From an uncultured Bacteroidales bacterium (GTDB lineage: Bacteria; Bacteroidota; Bacteroidia; Bacteroidales; UBA932), in NCBI GenBank assembly GCA_900320795.1, contig ONTQ01000008.1, positions 3,873-60,127 on the forward strand: a stretch of DNA of 56,255 bases, given 5' to 3'. The position numbers were made by a program, and so were the translations under genes. Positions 8,114 to 17,496 of this stretch are shown here, one piece after another. Position 1 is the stretch's first letter; every line of letters starts with the position of its first letter. The notes under the pieces are model-generated. The model did no database searches and was not told the origin of the DNA. It was given only the letters and a program-made list of their open reading frames with translations.

Positions 8114-8995
8114 ATGGCACACAGAGCAGGTTTCGTCAATATCATCGGCAATCCCAATGTTGGGAAAAGCACCCTCATGAACGCACTGGTGGGAGAGAAG
8201 CTTTCCATCGTGACCGCCAAGGCGCAGACCACCCGGCACAGGATTATGGGCATCGTCAGCGGTGAGGACTACCAGATTGTCTATTCCGACACACCCGGCA
8301 TCCTGAAGCCCAACTACCGCCTGCAGGAGAATATGCTCGCCTTCGTGGACACCGCCATCGGAGACGCCGACATCATCCTCTATGTCACTGACGTGGTGGA
8401 AAAAGGTGATAAAAACGAAGCCTATATCGAAAAACTGCGCAAGGTAGGCTGCCCGGTGGTCCTGGTTATCAACAAGATTGACCTGGCCACCCAGGAGAAG
8501 GTCGTGGAACTCATGACCTGGTGGAAAGAGCAATTGCCGGATGCGGAAATCATCCCGGCATCGGCCCAGGAAAAATTCAACCTGGAGAGTATCCTGGAGG
8601 CGGTGTCAAGCCGTCTGCCGGAAGCGCCGGCCTGGTTTGACAAAGACCAGTTCACGGACAAGAACCTCCGTTTCTTTGCCTCGGAGATTCTGCGGGAGAA
8701 GATTTTCCTCAATTACAGCGAAGAAATCCCCTACTCCTGCCAGGTGGAGATTGAAGCCTTCCATGAAGGGGAAGACCGATACGAGATTTCCGCCGTTATC
8801 TATGTCATGCGGGACTCGCAGAAGGGCATTATCATCGGCAAAGGCGGCAAGATGCTCAAGAAAGTAGGCACCGAAGCCCGCCTGGAGATGGAAGACTTTT
8901 TTCAGAAGAAGGTCTTCCTGAGCACATTTGTAAAAGTTGACCCCGACTGGCGGGAAAGCCGAAAGGAACTCCGCCGCTTCGGTTATGAATTTTAA
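8114..8995 (+). CDS. era: GTPase Era
   Basis: A 293-residue GTPase that binds 16S rRNA and assists 30S subunit maturation. It has P-loop GNPNVGKST (residues 12-20), a switch region with the Era-type AQTTRHRIMG, DTPG (59-62), NKID (120-123), SAQE, and a C-terminal KH domain with GKGGKMLKKVGTEARLEME. Length is normal. The gene sits one base after the pseudouridine synthase stop and five bases before parC, so the three are probably co-transcribed. Confidence 0.97.
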   Translation: MAHRAGFVNIIGNPNVGKSTLMNALVGEKLSIVTAKAQTTRHRIMGIVSGEDYQIVYSDTPGILKPNYRLQENMLAFVDTAIGDADIILYVTDVVEKGDKNEAYIEKLRKVGCPVVLVINKIDLATQEKVVELMTWWKEQLPDAEIIPASAQEKFNLESILEAVSSRLPEAPAWFDKDQFTDKNLRFFASEILREKIFLNYSEEIPYSCQVEIEAFHEGEDRYEISAVIYVMRDSQKGIIIGKGGKMLKKVGTEARLEMEDFFQKKVFLSTFVKVDPDWRESRKELRRFGYEF

Positions 8996-9000
8996 TCAGT

Positions 9001-11766
9001 ATGGCAGAAGATTGGGACGACATCAAGAACCCGGAAGAAGAGGACGAAGAAGAATTGGGAGAAGACGCTGCTGCGTCGGGTAAATTCGAAAGGCTGCTGG
9101 GCAGTGACAGCAAAAAGTTCAAGCTGTCCGGCATGTTCAAGGAATGGTACCTGGACTATGCGTCTTATACCATTCTGGACCGCGCTGTGCCGCACATCGT
9201 TGACGGCTTCAAGCCGGTCCAGCGCCGCGTACTGCACACCATGGCAGAGATGGATGACGGCCGCTACACTAAGGTGGCCAACATCGTGGGCCAGGCCATG
9301 CAGTACCATCCGCATGGAGATGCGTCCATTCTGGGTGCCCTGGTCACGCTGGGGCAGAAAGGGCTTCTCATCGACTGCCAGGGTAACTGGGGCAACATCC
9401 TCACAGGAGATTCCAACGCCGCTCCCCGTTATATTGAGGCCCGTCTTTCCAAGTTCGCCAAGGAAGTAGTCTTCGACAAAAAGGTCACTCCCTGGATGAC
9501 CTCCTACGACGGCCGCAACCAGGAGCCGACGGAATTGCCGGTCCGCTTCCCGCTCCTGCTGGCCCAGGGAACCGAAGGCATCGCCGCGGGCCTGTCCTCC
9601 AAGATTCTGCCGCACAACTTCAACGAACTGATGGACGCTTCCATCGCCATCCTGAAAGGGCAGCCGTACGAGATTCTGCCGGATTTCCCGACGGGCGGCA
9701 TCGCCGACTGTTCCAAATACAACCAGGGCAAGCGAGGAGGCATGGTTAAGGTGCGCGCCCGCATCAACAAGGTGGATAAGTCCACCATTACCATTACGGA
9801 AATCCCTTACGGGAAAACCTCCCACGCCATCATCGACAGCATCCTCAAGGCCAAGGACAAGAAGAAGATCAACATCAAGAAGATCGAGGACATGACCACC
9901 GACAAAGTGGAAATCGTCATCCACCTTCCGTCCGATGTCTCTCCGGACAAGACCATCGACGCCCTCTACGCCTTCACCGAGTGCGAGACCAAGATAGCCC
10001 CCAATGCCTGCGTCATCCGCGACAACAAGCCCGTATTCCTCACAGTGAACGAGATTCTGGAATACGACACCTGGCACACCCGCGACATCCTGCAGGCCCA
10101 GTTGGAATACCGCCTGGCCGAGTTGGAGGAAGACTGGCACTATACTTCCCTGGAACGGATATTCTTCGAAAACCGTATCTATAAAGTTCTGGAACAGAAC
10201 CAGATGAACTGGGAACAGCAACTGGATGACATCCTCTCCCAGATGAAGAACTACGAGGACCTGCTGCATCGCGAAATCGTGATGGGGGATATCTTGAAAC
10301 TGGTGGAGAAACCGGTCCGCAAGATTTCCAAGTTCGACACCAAGGCACTGGATGAAAAGATCTATGCCCTGGAGGACCAGATGAAGGAAGTCCGGGAAAA
10401 CCTGGCCCATATCACCGAGTTCACCATCGACTGGTTCAAGAGTCTCAAACGGAAATACGGCAAGGATTGGCCGCGCCTGACGGAAATCTCCTCCTTGGAG
10501 AACATCACCGTTACCAAGGTGGTTTCCAACAACGCCAAACTGTACGCCAACCTGGAGGAAGGCTTCGTGGGAATCGGCCTCCGCAGGGACGAGGGTGAAT
10601 ATATCTGCGACTGCTCAGACCTGAGCGAGATCATCGTGATTGCCCGGGACGGCAAGTTCCGCGTGACCAAGGTGAGCGACAAAGCCTTCTTCTGGAAGGA
10701 CCTCCTGTACGCCGGGGTGTTCAACCGCGGAGACGAGCGCACCATTTACAATGTAATCTACCGAGACGGAAAGGGTCCTGCCTATTACGCCAAACGCTTC
10801 GCCATCACCTCCATTACCCGTGACAAGGATTACGACATCACCACCGGGGCCGATGGCACCCGCATCCTCTGGTTCACGGTGAACCACAACGGAGAGGCCG
10901 AGAGTGTCCGCGTCCAGTTCCGTCCCAAGAAAGGGCTCAAGAAATCTTCCATGGAATGGGATTTCTCCAACCTGGCCATCAAGGGCAGGAGCTCGCGCGG
11001 CAACCTAGTTACCAAGAATCCCGTCGCCCGCATCCAGCTCAAGTCCAAGGGCGTCACCACCTTGAAAGGGAAAGACATCTGGTGGGATCCGGATATCCAG
11101 CGCCTCAACGAGGAAGGCCGCGGACAGCTTCTGGGAAAATTCTCCGGAGAAGACCGCGTGCTGGCCATCTTTGCCGACGGCACCTTCTATACCACGACCT
11201 ATGACGTGGTGAACAAGTATCAGGGTGAAGTCCTCCGCATTGAGAAGTTCGACCCTTCCCGCGTATTCACCGTCCTCTATTGGGACAATGCCGCCAAAGC
11301 CTTCTATGTGAAGCGCTTCAGTTTCACGGAAAGCAACAATACACCGCTGCTCTTTATCGCCGACGCCCGCGGCTCCAAACTGGTGGACATCTCCTCCGAC
11401 CTGCATCCCCAGATCGTCCTCACCTTTGGCGGTAAGTTCAAGCACCGTGAGCCGGAAACCGTCGATGCCGAAGCGTTCATCGCCAAGAAAGGCCTTAGTG
11501 CCAAGGGCAAGAAGTGCTCCTCGATGGACCTCAAGTCCGTGGCCTTTGGCGAACCGCTACACAAGCCGGAAGACGACCTGGCCCCGCAGGACCCCGAGAT
11601 TGCGGAAGCCCGGGAGGAAGAAGAGCCCATCGAAATGGAATTCCAGGCCGATGAGCCCATCGAGCAGACCGGCCAGGCCGCCGACCTCCTGAAAGGCAAC
11701 TCCCCCGATGAGCCCTCCGACGGCGATGCCGCCGACTTCGGCACCTGGGAGCCTACGCTGTTCTAG
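9001..11766 (+). CDS. parC: DNA topoisomerase IV subunit A
   Basis: A 921-residue type IIA topoisomerase breakage-reunion subunit. An acidic N-terminal tail (about 1-35) precedes the catalytic core with KPVQRRVLHTM, YHPHGDASI and AAPRYIEARL. Tyr144 is the predicted DNA-linking tyrosine. Coiled-coil and C-gate segments run to about 490, followed by a beta-propeller-like C-terminal domain and an acidic tail (rich in E, D and P). It relaxes and decatenates DNA with ParE, which is not in this window. I favour ParC over GyrA because of the divergent C-terminal region and the absence of an evident GyrA-box. In the quinolone-determining loop the residues after HPHGD are A-S-I-L-G, in place of the Ser and acidic residues of the E. 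coli enzymes. Confidence 0.88.
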   Translation: MAEDWDDIKNPEEEDEEELGEDAAASGKFERLLGSDSKKFKLSGMFKEWYLDYASYTILDRAVPHIVDGFKPVQRRVLHTMAEMDDGRYTKVANIVGQAMQYHPHGDASILGALVTLGQKGLLIDCQGNWGNILTGDSNAAPRYIEARLSKFAKEVVFDKKVTPWMTSYDGRNQEPTELPVRFPLLLAQGTEGIAAGLSSKILPHNFNELMDASIAILKGQPYEILPDFPTGGIADCSKYNQGKRGGMVKVRARINKVDKSTITITEIPYGKTSHAIIDSILKAKDKKKINIKKIEDMTTDKVEIVIHLPSDVSPDKTIDALYAFTECETKIAPNACVIRDNKPVFLTVNEILEYDTWHTRDILQAQLEYRLAELEEDWHYTSLERIFFENRIYKVLEQNQMNWEQQLDDILSQMKNYEDLLHREIVMGDILKLVEKPVRKISKFDTKALDEKIYALEDQMKEVRENLAHITEFTIDWFKSLKRKYGKDWPRLTEISSLENITVTKVVSNNAKLYANLEEGFVGIGLRRDEGEYICDCSDLSEIIVIARDGKFRVTKVSDKAFFWKDLLYAGVFNRGDERTIYNVIYRDGKGPAYYAKRFAITSITRDKDYDITTGADGTRILWFTVNHNGEAESVRVQFRPKKGLKKSSMEWDFSNLAIKGRSSRGNLVTKNPVARIQLKSKGVTTLKGKDIWWDPDIQRLNEEGRGQLLGKFSGEDRVLAIFADGTFYTTTYDVVNKYQGEVLRIEKFDPSRVFTVLYWDNAAKAFYVKRFSFTESNNTPLLFIADARGSKLVDISSDLHPQIVLTFGGKFKHREPETVDAEAFIAKKGLSAKGKKCSSMDLKSVAFGEPLHKPEDDLAPQDPEIAEAREEEEPIEMEFQADEPIEQTGQAADLLKGNSPDEPSDGDAADFGTWEPTLF

Positions 11767-11769
11767 AAT

Positions 11770-14118
11770 ATGAAAAGAGTTCTGATGCTGCTGGCCGCAA
11801 TCGCGGCGCTTCTCTCCTGTACGGAGGGAATGCCCCCGGTCAATACCCTTCGCGCTCCGGCGTATCCGCTGGTTACCATCGACCCGTTCATGAGCGTATG
11901 GTCGTGGAACGACAACTTATATGACCATGCCCCGATGCACTGGTCCAACAGAGCCTATCCCCTCACGGGTGTGTTGACGGTGGATGGTGAGGATTACCGG
12001 TTTATGGGGGATAAGGTGGACACCTGGAAGTCCATCCTTCCGACGGGCCGGGCAGGCGCCTGGGAGGGTCGTTATACGTATGATTCGGCCGGGAAGTCCG
12101 GCTGGCAGGCCGGCGTGGGGGGATTCAGTTCTCGGGAACACATACTTGGATTCACTCAGTGGCCGGACGATAAACCCGATCTCCGGGTGCGCCGGACATT
12201 CTCCGGGGCCGATGTCCCGGCAGACGGAGACCTCTATCTGGAAGTGTCGCTGAAGGACTGGGGCGATTTTTCACTGAACGGGAAAGAGGTGGCGTCGAAG
12301 GTGCCGCGTGGGGAGCGTCAGCGTCTGAGCGTGTCCCGGGACCTGCTTGTCGAGGGCGAAAATGTCATCGAAGCCTATGGCGCCAATCCCAAAGGCCGGG
12401 CCCTCATGGACTTCGGCCTGGTGGTCTGCCATAAGAATGTGCAGCGCTGGCCGCGCACTGCCCGCCAACTGCTGGCCGATGTACAGGCCACCACAACCCA
12501 TTATCGCTTCGAGTGCGGACCGGTGAATCTGGACGTGGAGTTCACGGCTCCCCTGCTCCTGGACAATTTGGATCTGGTGAGCCGACCGGTTAACTACCTC
12601 TCCTATACCGTACGCTCCTGCGACGGCAAGAAACACGACATCGCCTTGCGTCTGCAGGCCGGTCCCGCATGGGCCCTGGACGATGTCGTGGCCGAGACGG
12701 CCGTGCTGGATAGTTATAAAAAAGATGGCCTGGTATGGCTGAAAGCATCCAACGCGACGCAGAATCCGCTAGGAAGATGCGGAGACGATGTCCGACAGAA
12801 CTGGGGCAGCTTCCTGATGGCCGCCGAGAACGGAACCGCTGCGGTGGAGGACGGAACCTTGAACTGGGTCCGCGAAATGCCCGCTGTAAAGCAGGAATCC
12901 GGCAAAGTGATGCTGGGTTATGACGATGGCGGGAACGCCATCCAGTATTTCGGGGAAAACCTGCCGCCTTACTGGAACCGGGACGGCAAGAGCAGCATCG
13001 AGCAGCAATTTAAGCTGGCCTGCCAAGAGTACAAGGCCGTGATGCGCCGTTGCCGCAGCTTCGACCGGGTGCTTTACGAAGAAGCCTTGGACAAGGGCGG
13101 GCGGCAGTATGCCGAACTCTGCGCCCTGGCCTATCGGCAGGCGGTGGCCGCCCACAAGCTGGTACAAGCTCCTTCCGGGGAACTGCTGTGGTTGTCCAAG
13201 GAGAACAATTCCGGTGGCTTTGTCGGCACGGTCGATGTGGCCTATCCGGCATCTCCCCTCTTCCTGAAATACAATCCTGCGCTGGCCGAAGGCCTCCTTA
13301 CCCCCATTTTCGAATATGCCGAGAGCGGCCGCTGGGACAAGCCCTATCCCGCCCACGATTTGGGCAATTTCCCCCTGGCCAACGGGCAGACCTATCCCAC
13401 CGACATGCCGGTGGAAGAAAGCGGCAATATGCTCATTATGAGTGCCGCCGTGTGCAAATTCTCCGGGAGCGCCGCCGTGGCCCGCAAACACTGGAACACC
13501 CTGACCCGATGGGTGGGCTACCTGGAGGATAAAGGCCTGGACCCCGAGAACCAACTCTGTACCGATGACTTTGCCGGACATCTGGCCCACAATGCCAATC
13601 TCTCGGTGAAAGCCATCCTTGGAATTGCTTCCTACGGCTACATGGCAGGGCTGATGGGCGAGCGGGAACTCGAAAAAAAGTACATGGACAAGGCCCGCGA
13701 AATGGCCCGGAAGTGGGAGGAAATGGCCCGTGACGAGGACCATTATTCCCTCACCTTCGATGGCAAGGGAACCTGGAGCCAGAAGTACAACATGGTCTGG
13801 GACAAAGTGCTGGACCTGGGAATTTTCCCAGAAAAGATTATGGAGACAGAAATCCCGTATTACCTCACCCGGCAGAACCGTTACGGCCTGCCGCTGGACA
13901 GCCGGGACACCTACACCAAGACCGACTGGATTCTCTGGACAGCCACGATGGCCGCTACGCCGCAGCAGTTCGAGGCGCTGGTCGCACCGGTCTGGGATTT
14001 CATGAACGAGACGGTGGACCGCGTTCCCATGACCGACTGGCCCTATACCGACAGTCCGCATCGCCGCGGCTTCAAGGCCCGCAGCGTGGTGGGCGGCTAT
14101 TTTATCAAAATGCTGTAG
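11770..14118 (+). CDS. DUF4965/DUF1793-type (glutaminase-A-like) lipoprotein
   Basis: A 782-residue exported protein. Its lipoprotein signal ends AALLSC (Cys17). The N-terminal region matches the DUF4964/DUF5127 pattern (PLVTIDPFMSVWSWNDNLYD, HWSNRAYPLTGVLTVDG). The centre resembles DUF4965 and the C-terminal half DUF1793, with the family hallmark MPVEESGNMLIMSAAV and DFAGHLAHNANLSVKAILGI. Relatives are annotated glutaminase-like after a fungal glutaminase; in Bacteroidales the true substrate is mostly unknown and the (alpha/alpha)6-like core suggests a hydrolase. A small inserted region near 150-200 (SLKDWGDFSLNGKEV) looks like a carbohydrate-binding beta module. It starts 3 bases after parC, an odd companion for a topoisomerase gene. 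Confidence 0.8.
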   Translation: MKRVLMLLAAIAALLSCTEGMPPVNTLRAPAYPLVTIDPFMSVWSWNDNLYDHAPMHWSNRAYPLTGVLTVDGEDYRFMGDKVDTWKSILPTGRAGAWEGRYTYDSAGKSGWQAGVGGFSSREHILGFTQWPDDKPDLRVRRTFSGADVPADGDLYLEVSLKDWGDFSLNGKEVASKVPRGERQRLSVSRDLLVEGENVIEAYGANPKGRALMDFGLVVCHKNVQRWPRTARQLLADVQATTTHYRFECGPVNLDVEFTAPLLLDNLDLVSRPVNYLSYTVRSCDGKKHDIALRLQAGPAWALDDVVAETAVLDSYKKDGLVWLKASNATQNPLGRCGDDVRQNWGSFLMAAENGTAAVEDGTLNWVREMPAVKQESGKVMLGYDDGGNAIQYFGENLPPYWNRDGKSSIEQQFKLACQEYKAVMRRCRSFDRVLYEEALDKGGRQYAELCALAYRQAVAAHKLVQAPSGELLWLSKENNSGGFVGTVDVAYPASPLFLKYNPALAEGLLTPIFEYAESGRWDKPYPAHDLGNFPLANGQTYPTDMPVEESGNMLIMSAAVCKFSGSAAVARKHWNTLTRWVGYLEDKGLDPENQLCTDDFAGHLAHNANLSVKAILGIASYGYMAGLMGERELEKKYMDKAREMARKWEEMARDEDHYSLTFDGKGTWSQKYNMVWDKVLDLGIFPEKIMETEIPYYLTRQNRYGLPLDSRDTYTKTDWILWTATMAATPQQFEALVAPVWDFMNETVDRVPMTDWPYTDSPHRRGFKARSVVGGYFIKML

Positions 14119-14123
14119 CGCCG

Positions 14124-15140
14124 CTAAAACAGACTTTGAACCGCCCGGATGATCAAGCCTTCGGCCGTTTGGGGCTGGAGGGCTTCTGAGAGCAGCATAT
14201 CCCTGGGGGTAACCTCCCGGATGCGGCCGAAACCGGCCCGCTGAAGGGCATCACGGTCATCAATGCATCCGGAAACCAGTGCTACGGGTACATTCCCGGC
14301 ATTTTGCAAAACCCCGAATGGCACTTTTCCCAGAAGGGTCTGGGCGTCGGAACGCCCCTCCCCTGTTATGATTAAGTCGGCACCTTGAACGGCTTCCCGG
14401 AAACGGACCAGTTCCAGCACCTTGCGGATTCCGGAAACCTTTGAAGCACCAAGGTGAACCAGAAATGCACCGCCCAGTCCTCCTGCCGCACCGGCACCGG
14501 GCATATCGGCCACATCCACACCGGTTTCCTGAAGCCACTGCTCTGCCAGCCGTGCCATACGGGCTTCCAAAAGAGTGACTTCCAAGGGGGAAGCCCCCTT
14601 CTGCGGGGCAAAAACCCGGGCGGCGCCCAGGGGGCCGATGAACGGTGCATCCACGTCGCACAGAATCTCGAAACGACTGTCTTTCAATTGGCTTATTCCG
14701 GGGACTGACAACATTCCCGCGCCACCGTCACAGGTGGCACTGCCGCCCAGCCCCACCAGGAAAAACCGGCATCCCAGCCGGTGGGCGGCCAGCAGGAGTT
14801 CACCGACACCCCGGCTGTCCGCTTCCAGCGGATGGCGCTCTTCCGGCTTCAAAAGATGCAGGCCGCAGGCCTGGGCCACTTCGATGAGAGCCGTTCCGTT
14901 CCAGACCGCAAAACGGGCCTGCACAGGTCTGCCCAACGGATCCTTCACCGTAACGGTGTGCTCGCGGGCTTCCAACGCCGGAGTCAGCACATCAAGAAGA
15001 CCCTCTCCCCCGTCAGCCAAAGGGATGGCCTGCACCTTGGCCGCAGGCAGGGTCTTGGAAATGGCGTCGGCCATCACCGCTGCAACCCTTCGGGCCGGCA
15101 GACACTCCTTGAAAGAATCCGGTGCAACAATGATTTTCAT
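14124..15140 (-). CDS. Glycerate kinase (GarK/GlxK family)
   Basis: A 338-residue enzyme that phosphorylates glycerate to a phosphoglycerate, feeding glycolysis. It begins with the family signature MKIIVAPDSFKECL and contains PLADGGEGLLDVL, VGLGGSATCDGGAGM, MPGAGAAGGLGGAFL and ITGEGRSDAQTLLGK. I set the start at 15140; the frame stays open 66 bases upstream, but MKIIVAPDSFK is the conserved N-terminus. It is slightly shorter than many family members (about 370-380), with the loss spread over loops. It converges with the DUF4965 gene and is divergent from aroK, sharing a 78-base promoter region. Confidence 0.93.
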   Translation of the reverse strand: MKIIVAPDSFKECLPARRVAAVMADAISKTLPAAKVQAIPLADGGEGLLDVLTPALEAREHTVTVKDPLGRPVQARFAVWNGTALIEVAQACGLHLLKPEERHPLEADSRGVGELLLAAHRLGCRFFLVGLGGSATCDGGAGMLSVPGISQLKDSRFEILCDVDAPFIGPLGAARVFAPQKGASPLEVTLLEARMARLAEQWLQETGVDVADMPGAGAAGGLGGAFLVHLGASKVSGIRKVLELVRFREAVQGADLIITGEGRSDAQTLLGKVPFGVLQNAGNVPVALVSGCIDDRDALQRAGFGRIREVTPRDMLLSEALQPQTAEGLIIRAVQSLF

Positions 15141-15171
15141 ACCATTCCCGGCAAATATCGCGAAAATCCCG

Positions 15172-15179
15172 CAAAGATG
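15172..15179 (-). promoter_or_regulatory. Possible -7 box for glycerate kinase
   Basis: On the minus strand this reads CATCTTTG, one mismatch from TAnnTTTG, 31 bases before the glycerate kinase start. It would be divergent from the aroK box 12 bases away. Confidence 0.4.
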
Positions 15180-15191
15180 GATACTTTTTCT

Positions 15192-15199
15192 TATCTTTG
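15192..15199 (+). promoter_or_regulatory. -7 promoter box for aroK
   Basis: TATCTTTG is a perfect TAnnTTTG match 19 bases before the aroK ATG. Confidence 0.7.
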
Positions 15200-15218
15200 T
15201 CCACAAATCTCAGTTGCC

Positions 15219-15716
15219 ATGCTCATCACACTGACCGGATATATGGGGTGCGGAAAAAGCACGGTGGGGAAAGAGGTGGCCGATGCCCTGGGCTGCCCCT
15301 TCCTGGACCTGGACACGCTCATCGAGAAAAAAGCCGGAAAGACCATCCCGCAGATTTTTGAGGCCGATGGCGAAGCCGCCTTCCGCCGGCTGGAGAAAAA
15401 ACTGCTGGAAGAAACGGTGAAAAAGTATGCCGAAAGCACTGCGGTCCTGGCGCTGGGGGGCGGCACGGTCACCGTTCCCGGCGCATCGGCCCTGCTCCAT
15501 GAAAAAACGCTCTGCATCTGGCTGAAAGCCTCTTTGGAAACCCTTCAGAAACGCCTGGAAGGGCAGACGGAAGGGCGTCCGCTATCCGGCGAAGGATTCG
15601 CGGAGAGGCTCACCGCACGGCATCCCCTGTACGAACAGGCCGCCAATATTATTCTGGACACCGACGGCTGTACGCCCGAACAAATCACCGACGAGATTAT
15701 TATTTCCTGTTTGTAA
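15219..15716 (+). CDS. aroK: Shikimate kinase
   Basis: A 165-residue kinase that makes shikimate 3-phosphate in aromatic amino acid synthesis. Motifs are the P-loop GYMGCGKSTVG (about 7-17), the substrate-binding DLDTLIE, FRRLEKKLLEE, the glycine-rich ALGGGTVT and the lid arginine region (EGRPLSG). The ATG at 15219 gives the standard N-terminus MLITLTGYMGCGKS; the frame is open far upstream but that stretch is antisense to glycerate kinase. A TATCTTTG promoter box lies 19 bases upstream. The other shikimate gene in the window, aroE, is separate at 36962-37681. Confidence 0.95.
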   Translation: MLITLTGYMGCGKSTVGKEVADALGCPFLDLDTLIEKKAGKTIPQIFEADGEAAFRRLEKKLLEETVKKYAESTAVLALGGGTVTVPGASALLHEKTLCIWLKASLETLQKRLEGQTEGRPLSGEGFAERLTARHPLYEQAANIILDTDGCTPEQITDEIIISCL

Positions 15717-15733
15717 TTCTGCCGCAGATTGCC

Positions 15734-15741
15734 TATCTTTG
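15734..15741 (+). promoter_or_regulatory. -7 promoter box for recJ
   Basis: TATCTTTG ends one base before an ATG (15743) and seven bases before a second in-frame ATG (15749). Transcription from this box would start near 15745-15749, so the second ATG would be at or next to the 5' end of the mRNA. Confidence 0.65.
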
Positions 15742-15748
15742 TATGACT

Positions 15749-17485
15749 ATGGGCATATCTGAAAGACAGTGGATTGTTAAAACGCCTGCCATCGAGGAGC
15801 AGGCGACACAGCTGGCGACAGAGCTCGGCATCGACCGGGTTCTGGCCAATCTGCTGATTCAACGCGGCGTATCCACTTTCGAGCAGGCCCGCAGTTTTTT
15901 CCGTCCCCGCCTGGAAGACCTTCACGACCCCTTCCTCATGACCGATATGGACAAAGCCGTGGAGCGCCTTCACAAGGCCATCATTTCCGGTGAAAAAATC
16001 CTGGTTTACGGAGACTATGACGTGGACGGCACTACGGCTGTGGCACAGGTGTACTCTTTTATCAAGCAGTTTTCTTCCAAAGTCCAGTTTTATATCCCGG
16101 ACCGCTATGACGAAGGCTATGGCCTTTCGTACAAGGCCCTGGACTGGGCTTCGGACAATGGAATCGGCCTGGTCATCACGCTGGACTGCGGCATCAAAGC
16201 CATCGACAAGGTGGAGTACGCCCGCGGAAAGGGTATTGAGGTCATTATCTGCGATCACCACCTGCCGGAAAATGAACTGCCCAAGGCGGCAGCCATCCTG
16301 GATCCCAAGCGGGAAGACTGCCACTACCCTTTCGACGACCTGTGCGGCTGCGGCGTAGGGTTCAAACTGGCGCAGGGCTATGTCCAGAAATACGGACTGG
16401 ATTTCTCCCTGCTGGAACCCCTGCTGGATTTGCAGGTGGTTTCCATCGCTTCGGACCTGGTTTCCATGACGGGAGAAAACCGCATCCTGGCCCATTTCGG
16501 CCTTAAACGGCTCAACGAGAACCCCCGCAAGGGCCTGCTGGCCATGATTAACCTGGCCAAGCTGGAGCCGGGGCATATCGGCATTGACGACATTGTCTTC
16601 AAGATTGGCCCGCGCATCAATGCCGCCGGACGCATGGAAAGCGGACGCCTGGCCGTGGAACTCCTCACCGCCACCGACGACCGTACGGCCTTCCGCATAG
16701 GAGACCAGATCAACGAAAACAACAACGAACGCAAGTCCATCGACCGGGAAATCACCCAGGAGGCCCTGGAAATGGTGCGGAACGGCAAAGCGCTGGCGAC
16801 CGAAAACGCCACCATTGTTTACAACCCCACCTGGAACAAGGGAGTCGTCGGCATCGTGGCTTCCCGTCTGGTGGAGGCCTATTACAAGCCCACGGTGGTG
16901 CTCACCAAGAGCAATGGCTTTGTCACCGGCAGTGCCCGCAGCGTCCAGGGTTTCGACCTGTATTCCTCCATTGAAAGCTGCGCAGACCTCCTGGAGAACT
17001 TCGGCGGCCACATGTATGCCGCCGGCCTTACCATGAAAGAGGAGAACCTGGAGGAATTCTGCCGCCGGATGGATAGTTTCGTGGCCGACAACATCTCCCG
17101 GGAAGAGCTGACCCCGGTCGTGGAGATTGACGCCCGGCTGGACTTCTCGCAGATCACGCCCAAGTTCACCCGCATCCTCAAACAGTTCCAGCCGTTCGGC
17201 CCCGGCAACAGCAATCCGGTTTTCCTGACAGAAGACGTTTATGACGCCGGAAACGGCCGCAAGGTGGGCGCCGGCGGCGTACACCTGAAATTGGATGTCA
17301 TGCAGGAGAGCCAGCCTTACCGCCAGATTGCAGCCATCGGCTTCAACATGGCCGATTATTACGAGCACATTAAAGCCGGAAACCCCATCGACATCTGCTA
17401 TTCCATTGTCGAGAACTTCTACCGCGGCTCCTCCACCGTCCAACTCCGGCTGAAAGACATCCGCGAAAGGGACGAACTAATCTGA
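15749..17485 (+). CDS. recJ: Single-stranded-DNA-specific exonuclease RecJ
   Basis: A 578-residue 5'-3' exonuclease for recombination and mismatch repair. The DHH domain shows LVYGDYDVDGTTA, LDCGIKAIDK and ICDHHLPENE (the DHH triplet starts at nt 16253). The DHHA1 part has RINAAGRMESGRLAVELL, then NKGVVGIVASRLVE, GSARSVQGFDLYSSI and GGHMYAAGLT, and an OB-like C-terminal domain follows. I use the ATG at 15749 (MGISERQW). An ATG at 15743 would add two residues but falls between the promoter box and its expected transcription start. Length is normal for RecJ. It converges on birA with only 11 bases between stops. Confidence 0.95.
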   Translation: MGISERQWIVKTPAIEEQATQLATELGIDRVLANLLIQRGVSTFEQARSFFRPRLEDLHDPFLMTDMDKAVERLHKAIISGEKILVYGDYDVDGTTAVAQVYSFIKQFSSKVQFYIPDRYDEGYGLSYKALDWASDNGIGLVITLDCGIKAIDKVEYARGKGIEVIICDHHLPENELPKAAAILDPKREDCHYPFDDLCGCGVGFKLAQGYVQKYGLDFSLLEPLLDLQVVSIASDLVSMTGENRILAHFGLKRLNENPRKGLLAMINLAKLEPGHIGIDDIVFKIGPRINAAGRMESGRLAVELLTATDDRTAFRIGDQINENNNERKSIDREITQEALEMVRNGKALATENATIVYNPTWNKGVVGIVASRLVEAYYKPTVVLTKSNGFVTGSARSVQGFDLYSSIESCADLLENFGGHMYAAGLTMKEENLEEFCRRMDSFVADNISREELTPVVEIDARLDFSQITPKFTRILKQFQPFGPGNSNPVFLTEDVYDAGNGRKVGAGGVHLKLDVMQESQPYRQIAAIGFNMADYYEHIKAGNPIDICYSIVENFYRGSSTVQLRLKDIRERDELI

Positions 17486-17496
17486 TTTTCCCTTTT

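Noticed and set aside
15545..17443. 632-codon minus-strand frame opposite recJ
   Set aside because: It is codon-aligned antisense of RecJ, explained by codon avoidance.
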